Source of the DNA: Ectobacillus ponti
Lineage (GTDB): Bacteria; Bacillota; Bacilli; Bacillales; Bacillaceae_G
Direction of reading: 5' to 3'
Assembly: GCF_024294785.1 (NCBI RefSeq)
Contig: NZ_JANCLT010000010.1
Coordinates: 1-64,000, forward strand
Length of the DNA: 64,000 bases
This document shows, in pieces, positions 54,169 through 64,000 of the stretch; position 1 is the stretch's first letter; each line of letters opens with the position of its first letter. The notes below the pieces were generated by a model. That model was not told the origin of the DNA, did no database searches, and saw only the letters and a list, made by a program, of their open reading frames with translations. The translations under genes were made by a program, and so were the position numbers.

Positions 54169-55572
54169 ATGGGCATTGAATTAACTGCGCTTCACTGGCT
54201 GTACGTCCTCTTTCTTCTTATTATTATCGGCTGCTTCCTCTTGCGTAAGGACACGACACTTGTCTCCATCGTCATGATTTTCCTGCTTGCGCTCACCGCC
54301 ACCGGCTCCATCAGCCACAGCATCAGCAGCATTTTCACCAGTTTTATTTACGCAATCACAGAACTCCTGCCTACCATTCTGATTATCTCGGTCATTGTGG
54401 CCATGAGCAATCTTCTGATCCGAACCGGCATTAACGATGTCATGATTTCACCGTTCGCTTCGCTCATCCGCACGCCGACACTGGCGTACTGGGTGACCGG
54501 TCTCCTGATGATGGTGATCTCTCTTTTCTTCTGGCCGTCTCCGGCTGTTGCCCTGATGGGTGCAGTGCTGCTTCCAGTTGCCGTGCGTGTAGGTCTCCCG
54601 CCAATCGGCGTAGCCATGGCGATGAACCTGTTCGGCCACGGCATCGCCCTGTCCGGCGACTTTGTGATTCAAGGCGCGCCGAAGTTGACGGCTGATGCGG
54701 CCGGCATTCCAGTTGCCGACGTTGTGTCCGCCAGTGTTCCGCTTGTCATTGTGATGGGGATTGTCACAACCATTACCGCCTTCTTCCTGCTGCGCCGGGA
54801 CATGAAGCGCGGCACACTGGCCGACACCACTGTGGAGGCCCCCGCTTCCGCTGCCGCAGCTGTCGAAGCTGGTGAACAGCCAAGCTTGAGCACTGGCTGG
54901 AAGCGCTTGCTCGCCTTCCTCATTCCTGTTTTGTATGCAGTCGACATCTACCTCATGCTGCACTATAAGCTGCAGGGCGGCGATGCCACCGCGCTGATTG
55001 GCGGCACCACAGTCGTCATCATGCTCTTCATTCTTTTGTTGTCCTACAGAAAAACTGCGCTGGCCCAGACAACGAGCTATTTCATTGAAGGGCTGCAGTT
55101 TGGCTTTAAAATCTTCGGCCCCGTCATCCCAATTGCTGCTTTGTTCTACTTGGGTGACAGCGGTTTCGTAAAAATTGTCGGCGAGTACTTGCCAAAGGGA
55201 TCAAATGGCATTATTAATGACCTTGGCGTCGCCTTGTCCCATGCTGTCCCAGTCAATGCCAATGTCGCGGCCATCACACTGACAGCAGTGGGTGCGGTTA
55301 CAGGGTTGGATGGCTCCGGCTTCTCCGGTATCTCCCTGGCCGGCTCCATCGCCAACCTGTTCGGCACAGCCATCGGCGGCGGTGTCGCCACACTGACAGC
55401 TCTCGGCCAAATTGCAGCGATATGGACGGGAGGCGGGACCCTCATCCCTTGGGCCTTAATTCCGGCAGCCGCCATTTGCAAAGTGGATCCGTTTGAGCTC
55501 GCCCGGCGCAACTTCCTGCCTGTTGTCATCGGCCTTATTGCCACCACCATCGTTGCCATGTTCCTGCTGTAG
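54169..55572 (+). CDS. Multi-pass membrane transporter, ion-transporter superfamily type
   Basis: 467 residues with about eleven or twelve membrane helices in two halves, joined by a cytosolic linker rich in Ala/Glu (about 218-240). Helix-breaking Gly/Pro-rich motifs occur in each half (FWPSPAVALMGAVLLPVAV; GLDGSGFSGISLAG), resembling GntP/citrate-type carboxylate carriers. The substrate is not known; an organic or sulfur-containing anion would fit the neighbourhood. It is divergent from the CstR-controlled genes but has no recognisable operator of its own, only the inverted repeat at its ribosome site. Confidence 0.78.
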   Translation: MGIELTALHWLYVLFLLIIIGCFLLRKDTTLVSIVMIFLLALTATGSISHSISSIFTSFIYAITELLPTILIISVIVAMSNLLIRTGINDVMISPFASLIRTPTLAYWVTGLLMMVISLFFWPSPAVALMGAVLLPVAVRVGLPPIGVAMAMNLFGHGIALSGDFVIQGAPKLTADAAGIPVADVVSASVPLVIVMGIVTTITAFFLLRRDMKRGTLADTTVEAPASAAAAVEAGEQPSLSTGWKRLLAFLIPVLYAVDIYLMLHYKLQGGDATALIGGTTVVIMLFILLLSYRKTALAQTTSYFIEGLQFGFKIFGPVIPIAALFYLGDSGFVKIVGEYLPKGSNGIINDLGVALSHAVPVNANVAAITLTAVGAVTGLDGSGFSGISLAGSIANLFGTAIGGGVATLTALGQIAAIWTGGGTLIPWALIPAAAICKVDPFELARRNFLPVVIGLIATTIVAMFLL

Positions 55573-55730
55573 GTCCAAACAGAACTGTGTCCAGCTGCGG
55601 CGCAGAGCCTGTTGGAAGAAATGATGTGAAAAATTCTGTCGGAGCCCACAAATGCGCATGCAGATATGCTTGTAAAAGTGTTGGTGCAATTGCTCATCGC
55701 ATTGGCAATCTGTCTTGAAATTCTGTAATG
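55573..55730. other. Gap after the transporter without recognisable gene
   Basis: 158 nt with no start codon plus ribosome site. A 20-codon hydrophobic frame near 55665-55725 lacks a ribosome site and is not called. Confidence 0.4.
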
Positions 55731-55766
55731 AAAAAAGGAAGCTGCGGTTGACAGCTTCCTTTTTTC
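55731..55766. terminator. Bidirectional terminator between transporter and pyrE
   Basis: A 14-bp perfect stem (AAAAAAGGAAGCTG and complement, 7-nt loop) has six A on one side and six T on the other, so it works for both the transporter and the pyr operon. Confidence 0.95.
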
Positions 55767-56395
55767 TTATGCTTGCAGCCAGGATTCATCGGCCGGATTT
55801 CGGCGCCACTGCTGCAGCTTTGCCAAATCTGCCTCAGCAATCAGCTCTTTCGCAGCTGCAACTTCAATTAATGCCGAGTAATCGCTGAGTGCATACGCTT
55901 CAGTCCCCGCTTCCGCCAGCCGCTTTTGGCCGGCCTCCAATTCGTAGGAAAAGATGGCTGCAATGCCCAGCACTTCACAGCCGGCCTCGCGCAATGCTTC
56001 TACACAAGTAATTGCGCTGCCGCCTGTTGAAATCAAATCCTCCACAACAACAACCTTTTGGCCAGGCTTCACCTGTCCTTCGATTTGATTGCCTTTGCCA
56101 TGCGCCTTCGCTTTGCTCCGTACATAGCACATCGGCAGGTTCATCAAATCACTTACCCAGGCTGCGTGTGCAATGCCGGCTGTTGCTGTTCCCGCAATGA
56201 CCTCAACATCTGGAAAATGCGTTTGAATGAGATCCTTCAGCCCTGCCGCAATGTCTTTTCTCACCTCTGGATAGGACAGTGTCAGACGGTTATCACAGTA
56301 AATGGGAGACTTGATGCCGGATGACCAGGTGAATGGCTCATTCGGGCGCAGGAATACGGCTCCAATGTTTAATAGATGTGCTGCAATTTGCTGCT

Positions 56396-56399
<4 letters not shown>
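55767..56399 (-). CDS. pyrE: Orotate phosphoribosyltransferase
   Basis: PyrE joins orotate to PRPP giving OMP. The PRPP motif [14 protein letters not shown] lies near residue 115-128, and the catalytic loop with KAKAHGKG is present. The start at 56399 follows GGGAGGG and overlaps the pyrF stop (ATGA); the frame continues six codons upstream. Length 210. Last gene of the operon. Confidence 0.97.
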
Positions 56400-58785
<2,386 letters not shown>

Positions 58786-58789
<4 letters not shown>

Positions 58790-61700
58790 GAGTATACCGC
58801 CTCAGAGCGCTTTGGAAACTGCACATCCCGCATCTGCACTGCTGAGAAGGTCATAGATTCCAAGACCCCAAGAATTGCTCTTGTCGTATCAAGGGAAGTT
58901 AAGCAAGCCACACCGTTTTCAACAGACTCGCGGCGGATACGGAAGCCATCGCGCGCAGGCTGCTTTCCTTTTGTCAGCGTATTGATGACAAACTGTGCTT
59001 TTCCTTGGCGGATGATGTCCAGCAAATTGTAGTCCTCCGCGTCAATTTTATTGACAATTTGCACTGGAATGCCGTGCTGCATCAATGTTTTCGCTGTTCC
59101 ATCTGTCGCCAGAATGTTATAGCCGATATCATAGAAGCGGCTGGCAATCTCGATGGCCTCTTCCTTATCCTGATCTGCCACTGTAATGATGACAGAGCCG
59201 TGTGTCGGGATGCTGATGCCGGCTGCCACCAAGCCTTTGTACAGCGCCTTTTCCAGTGTTGTGTCTTTGCCCATGACCTCGCCTGTAGATTTCATTTCCG
59301 GCCCGAGCGTAGTATCTACAGAACGCAGCTTCGCAAAGGAGAAGACAGGTGCCTTCACATATACTTCACGGCGCTCCGGATGGTACCCTGTTTCGTAGCC
59401 AAGGTCGCGCAGGCTGCTGCCCAGAATAACCTTGGTTGCCACGTTTGCCATCGGTACGCCGGTAATCTTACTGAGGAATGGCACTGTACGGCTGGAACGC
59501 GGATTCACTTCCAGTACATATACCTCGTCCTTGAACACAACAAACTGGATGTTCAGGAGTCCTACGATGTTCAAGCCTTTTGCAAGGGAAACCGTATGCT
59601 TGATGATTTGCTGCTTGATTTTCTCAGACAAGCTTTGCGGCGGATACACGGCAATTGAGTCGCCGGAGTGTACGCCCGCGCGCTCAATATGCTCCATAAT
59701 GCCCGGGATATATACATCCTTGCCATCAGAAATCGCATCTACTTCAATTTCCTTGCCGACCATATAGCGGTCAATCAGCACAGGCTGATCTTCATGCACT
59801 TTCACTGCATTTTTCATGTAGTGCAGCAATTCTTCGCTGCGGTACACAATTTCCATCGCGCGGCCGCCGAGCACGTAGGATGGACGCACCAGTACCGGGT
59901 ATCCAATTTCTTCCGCGATGACAATTGCCTGCTCCACTGTTGTCGCAGTCTTACCAAGAGGCTGCGGAATGCCCAGCGCTGTCAGAGATGCTTCGAACTT
60001 ATCCCGGTCCTCTGCACGATCCAGGTCCTCCAAGGATGTACCAAGGATTTTAACGCCGCGTGCCTGCAAACCTGCCGCCAGATTGATGGCTGTTTGGCCG
60101 CCGAACTGGACAATGACGCCCTCCGGCTTTTCCAAATCGATAATGTGCATAACATCTTCAAGTGTCAGTGGTTCAAAGTACAGTTTGTCAGAGATACTGA
60201 AGTCTGTGGAAACTGTTTCCGGGTTATTGTTAATAATGATAGCTTCATAGCCTGCTTCTTTAATGGCCCAGACAGAGTGAACAGTCGCATAGTCGAATTC
60301 CACGCCTTGCCCAATTCGGATTGGTCCGGAGCCGAGAACAACAACACTCTTGCGTTCTGTTACTACAGATTCATTTTCATCCTCATATGTGCTGTAGTAA
60401 TACGGCGTCGCAGACTCGAACTCAGCAGCGCATGTATCTACCATCTTATATACCGGTACTACTTGGAGAGACTTGCGCAGTTCGTATACCGCCAGCTCAG
60501 TCATACCCCAAACGGCTGCGATGTAACGGTCGCTGAAGCCCATTTCCTTCGCCTGCTGGAGCACAGATGCATCTCCCTGATTCTGGCGAAGTGTCTCTTC
60601 CATTGCCACGATGTTTTGCAGCTTATGGAGGAAGAAATAGTCGATTTCACTCCACTCATGAATATCCTGCAGACTGATGCCTTGACGGATTGCCTCTGCC
60701 ACAACAAACATGCGCTCATCATCTGCTTTGGCGATGCGCTGCTTCATTGTTTCATGATCCAGCTCCTTCAGGTGGGCCATTTCCACATGATACACACCCA
60801 GCTCCAAGGACCGGACTGCCTTCAGGATGGATTCTTCAAATGTACGGCCGATGGCCATAACCTCACCTGTTGCCTTCATCTGTGTGCCAAGCAGGCGGTT
60901 TGCAGATTCAAACTTATCGAACGGCCAGCGCGGGATTTTTGCGACAATATAGTCAAGCGCCGGTTCGAAGCACGCGTATGTTTTCTTTGTCACCGGGTTC
61001 ACAACCTCATCCAGCGTCAAACCAACGGCAATCTTTGCTGCCAGCTTGGCAATCGGGTAGCCCGTCGCCTTCGATGCAAGTGCAGAGGAGCGGCTTACAC
61101 GCGGATTTACCTCGATGACATAGTATTGAAAGCTGTATGGGTCCAGCGCCAGCTGTACGTTACAGCCGCCTTCAATGCCAAGTGCGCGGATAATTTTTAA
61201 GGATGTGTTCCGCAGCATTTGGTACTCACGGTCGCTGAGTGTTTGGCTTGGCGCCACAACGATGGAATCGCCAGTGTGCACCCCAACCGGATCAAAGTTT
61301 TCCATGTTGCAAACTACAATCGCGTTATCGTTTGCGTCACGCATTACCTCATATTCAATCTCTTTGAAGCCGGCAATGCTTTTCTCAAGCAAGCATTGCG
61401 TCACCGGGCTGTGCTTCAGGCCGCTGGAAACAATTTCAATCAGCTCTGCTTCGTTTGTGCAGATTCCACCGCCTGTACCGCCGAGCGTAAATGCGGGGCG
61501 CACAATAACAGGATAGCCGATTTCATTTACAAAGGAGTATGCTTCCTCAAGCGTATGGATGATGACACTGTCCGGCACCGGCTCATTGATTTCCTTCATC
61601 AGCGTACGGAACAAGTCGCGGTCTTCCGCTTTTTCAATTGCTTGCAGCTTTGTGCCAAGAATTTCCACACCGCATTCTTCCAGAATGCCGGACTTTGCCA

Positions 61701-62004
61701 GTTCAACTGCCATGTTCAAGCCCGTCTGGCCGCCAAGCGTCGGCAGAATGGCATCCGGGCGCTCTTTGCGGATAATTCGGCTGACAAACTCCAGTGTCAG
61801 CGGTTCAATATACACTTTGTCAGCTGTAGCGGTATCCGTCATGATGGTGGCTGGGTTGGAGTTTACCAAAATAACCTTGTAGCCTTCCTCCTTCAAAGAC
61901 TGGCACGCCTGTGTGCCGGAGTAGTCAAACTCGGCTGCCTGCCCGATGATGATCGGCCCGGAGCCGATTACAAGGATTGTGTTAATATCTAAGCGTTTTG
62001 GCAT
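58786..62004 (-). CDS. carB: Carbamoyl-phosphate synthase large subunit (pyrimidine-specific)
   Basis: CarB makes carbamoyl phosphate from ammonia, bicarbonate and two ATP. The 1072 residues form two homologous ATP-grasp halves (about 1-400 and 545-930, each with a Qx[16 protein letters not shown]-type segment), an oligomerisation domain between them, and a C-terminal regulatory MGS-like domain (about 935-1072). It is part of the pyr operon (pyrAB in B. subtilis), so it is expected to be uridine-nucleotide regulated. It overlaps carA by 16 nt. Confidence 0.98.
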
Positions 62005-63086
62005 AGCTCTTCCCCTTCCTTCTTACAGTTTGCAATCATCGTTAAGAATTGATTGAACAGGTTGTTTGCATCCTCCGGTCCAGGAGAGGCTTCCGGATGG
62101 TATTGCACGGTGAATGCCGGCACTTCCTTATGGCGCAATCCTTCCACTGTGCCATCATTCAGGGCAACATGCGTAATTTCCAGCGGTGTGCCGACAACAG
62201 ATTCCGTTGCTACTGCATAGCCATGGTTTTGTGCCGTAATTGCAACCTTGCCTGTTTCCAGGTGCTTTACCGGGTGATTGGAGCCGCGGTGGCCGAATTT
62301 CAGCTTCACGGTGTCTGCGCCGCAGGACAGCGCAAACAGCTGGTGTCCCAAGCAAATGCCAAACAGCGGAACTTTGCCCAGTAATCCCTGAATCATGGAA
62401 ATGGCTTCCGGTACATCCTTCGGATCCCCTGGTCCGTTGCTCAGCATAATGCCGTCCGGCTTAAAGCGCAGGATTTCCTCTGCTGTTGTGTGATAAGGTA
62501 CAACAATTACATCGCAGCCGCGGTTGTTCAGCTCACGCAGGATGCCATGCTTCATACCGTAATCCACCAGCACAACGCGGTAGCCGCGTCCCGGGCTTGG
62601 ATAAGCTTCCTTCGTGGATACTCGCTTTACATGATCCGTGAACACAGTCGCCTTCAGTTGGCTGATCACTTCTTTCACGTCCACATCCATGTCACACAGA
62701 CGGCCGCGCAGTGTCCCGTGCTCGCGAATGATGCGGGTCAGCTTTCTTGTGTCAATGCCTGACAAGCCCGGGATGTTCCGCTCCTGCAAATAAGCGCCAA
62801 GTGTCAGCTCATTTCGGAAATTGGAGGGATACTCGCACAACTCCTTGACAATGAGTCCATGAATGGAGGGATGAATGGTTTCAAAATCATCGCGGTTAAT
62901 CCCGTAGTTGCCGATTAACGGGTACGTCAAGGTCACGATTTGGCCGCAATAGGACGGATCAGATAAAATTTCCTGGTACCCTGTCATTCCTGTGTTAAAT
63001 ACAACTTCGCCGGATTTTTCAATATCTCCGCCGAATGCTTTACCGACGAATATCGTTCCATCTTCTAAAATGAGCTGTCTGTTCAC
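61989..63086 (-). CDS. carA: Carbamoyl-phosphate synthase small subunit (pyrimidine-specific)
   Basis: CarA releases ammonia from glutamine for CarB. An N-terminal domain ([16 protein letters not shown]) is followed by a class I glutamine amidotransferase with nucleophile Cys in [12 protein letters not shown] near residue 240 and the His-Glu pair in [10 protein letters not shown]. The GTG at 63086 overlaps the pyrC stop (GTGA) and aligns with the family start; earlier codons lie in pyrC. Length 365. Confidence 0.96.
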   Translation of the reverse strand: MNRQLILEDGTIFVGKAFGGDIEKSGEVVFNTGMTGYQEILSDPSYCGQIVTLTYPLIGNYGINRDDFETIHPSIHGLIVKELCEYPSNFRNELTLGAYLQERNIPGLSGIDTRKLTRIIREHGTLRGRLCDMDVDVKEVISQLKATVFTDHVKRVSTKEAYPSPGRGYRVVLVDYGMKHGILRELNNRGCDVIVVPYHTTAEEILRFKPDGIMLSNGPGDPKDVPEAISMIQGLLGKVPLFGICLGHQLFALSCGADTVKLKFGHRGSNHPVKHLETGKVAITAQNHGYAVATESVVGTPLEITHVALNDGTVEGLRHKEVPAFTVQYHPEASPGPEDANNLFNQFLTMIANCKKEGEELCQNA

Positions 63087-64000
63087 TTCACTACACTCTC
63101 CTTTTGCCATGCAACTTTGCCGCCGACCATGGTAAGAGTCGGCCACCCTTTGCAGCGCCAGCCGCCAAATGGTGTATTTCTGCCCTTTGATACAAATGCT
63201 TCTGGATCAATGCTTTGCTCGTGCTGTAAATCAATGACGGTCAAGTCTGCCTGCCGGCCAACCTCCAAGCCGCTTTGCAGTCTGAACAGCGCGGCCGGCT
63301 TCACTGTTAGCCAGTCAATCAGCTGCCGCAGCGTACAAACTCCTGTCTCAACCAAGTGGGTGTACAAAAGCGGGAAAGCCGTCTCAAGACCGACAATTCC
63401 AAATGGCGCCCGCTGCATCCCTTGGGCTTTCTCCTCCATTGTATGCGGCGCGTGGTCAGTTGCGATTATATCAATCGTTCCATCCAGCAATCCTTCGATG
63501 AGCGCCTCGCGGTCCGCTCTGCCGCGCAGCGGCGGGTTCATTTTGAAGTTCGTGTCAAGCCCTGGGATATCCTCATCACACAGCAGCAGATGATGCGGCG
63601 ATACTTCCGCAGTCACCCGGATGCCGGCCCGTTTCGCATCCCGGACCACCCGCACGGATTCCTTTGTGCTGATGTGGCACACGTGGTAGTGGCAGTTTGC
63701 CGCTTCCGCAAGCAGCACATCACGGGCAATCTGCACAGATTCGCAGACGGATGGAATTCCGTTCAAGCCCTGAGCTGCTGCAAATACGCCTTCATGCACA
63801 CTTCCTTTGTTGATCAGCGTGTTGTCTTCACAGTGGGCCACAATCGGCATATCAATCGCTGCGGCACGCTTCATCGCTTCCAGCATCATGCCTGCTGACT
63901 GCACCCCAACCCCGTCATCTGTGAAGGCGAAAGCCCCCAGCTGCTTCAGTGCTTCAAAGTCTGTCAGCTCGCTTCCCGCCTGCCGTATTGTAATCGCCGC
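63083..64000 (-). CDS. pyrC: Dihydroorotase (5' end outside the window)
   Basis: PyrC closes carbamoyl aspartate to dihydroorotate with zinc. The frame stays open to the window edge, giving 305 C-terminal residues; about 120 N-terminal residues with the first HxH metal ligands are missing. Visible are the AHCEDN ligand segment, YHVCHIST, the EVSPHHLLL motif, NPPLR and IATDHAPHT with the catalytic Asp. The ATG at 63904 is internal. It starts the visible part of the pyr operon; pyrB and the attenuators should lie beyond 64000. Confidence 0.96.
   Translation of the reverse strand, partial: AAITIRQAGSELTDFEALKQLGAFAFTDDGVGVQSAGMMLEAMKRAAAIDMPIVAHCEDNTLINKGSVHEGVFAAAQGLNGIPSVCESVQIARDVLLAEAANCHYHVCHISTKESVRVVRDAKRAGIRVTAEVSPHHLLLCDEDIPGLDTNFKMNPPLRGRADREALIEGLLDGTIDIIATDHAPHTMEEKAQGMQRAPFGIVGLETAFPLLYTHLVETGVCTLRQLIDWLTVKPAALFRLQSGLEVGRQADLTVIDLQHEQSIDPEAFVSKGRNTPFGGWRCKGWPTLTMVGGKVAWQKESVVK

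Noticed and set aside
55650-55730. Short hydrophobic frame (about 20 codons) after the transporter
   Set aside because: No ribosome site and no recognisable product. Chance frame or gene remnant.
59668-61200. A 510-codon plus-strand open frame
   Set aside because: It lies wholly antisense to carB, whose protein matches its family end to end. Cys/His/Leu-rich composition is what reverse reading of carB would give.

Overview
The window is a chromosomal segment of an endospore-forming member of the Bacillaceae with medium G+C. Most of the genes lie on the minus strand and follow, read from right to left, the conserved Bacillus subtilis order from pyr to rnhB. The very short spoVM coat-basement gene, together with fapR, prkC/prpC, remA and ylxM, points to Bacillus or a close relative. 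No rRNA, tRNA, insertion sequence, prophage or CRISPR array was seen.

From 1 to 41715 the window is core housekeeping. Reading in the direction of transcription (high to low coordinates): rqcH (plus strand) diverges from a Ca2+-type P-ATPase. Then come remA-gmk-rpoZ, coaBC-priA-def-fmt-rsmB-rlmN-prpC-prkC-rsgA-rpe-thiN, spoVM, an unrecognised secreted protein, rpmB (plus strand), yloU-fakA, sdaAB-sdaAA-recG, fapR-plsX-fabD-fabG, acpP, rnc-smc-ftsY, ylxM-ffh-rpsP-khpA, and rimM-trmD-rplS-lepB-rbgA-rnhB. Translation, ribosome assembly, protein targeting, fatty-acid synthesis and chromosome segregation are therefore packed together, with many 4-nt ATGA/GTGA stop-start overlaps. Compared with the remembered B. 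subtilis order, yloC (between the ATPase and remA) and ylqD (between khpA and rimM) are missing.

From 41716 to 55766 is an accessory block. It holds a small orphan haem-copper-oxidase-subunit-I-like membrane protein, a VOC-fold protein, a short-chain dehydrogenase and an efeUOB iron-uptake operon with a Fur box. Next is a 57-residue Cys/His-rich protein that sits behind an inverted-repeat promoter. The largest part is a reactive-sulfur module related to the B. subtilis yrk genes. It has a persulfide-sensor-type repressor (CstR, Cys31/Cys60), two TusA-type modules, two DsrE-family proteins, four rhodanese domains (one of them without the catalytic Cys) plus a fifth fused to a persulfide-dioxygenase-like domain, a glutaredoxin-like protein and a TauE/SafE exporter. 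Five TACC(C)...GGGTA-type operators mark three promoters, so the module looks like one regulon in three transcripts. A divergent multi-pass transporter closes the block.

From 55767 to 64000 is the distal pyrimidine operon pyrC(partial)-carA-carB-pyrK-pyrD-pyrF-pyrE. Its promoter and PyrR attenuators lie outside the window.

All assignments come from reading motifs and remembered family features. No database search was run. Starts were moved from the longest open frame wherever a Shine-Dalgarno sequence and family length argued for an internal codon.
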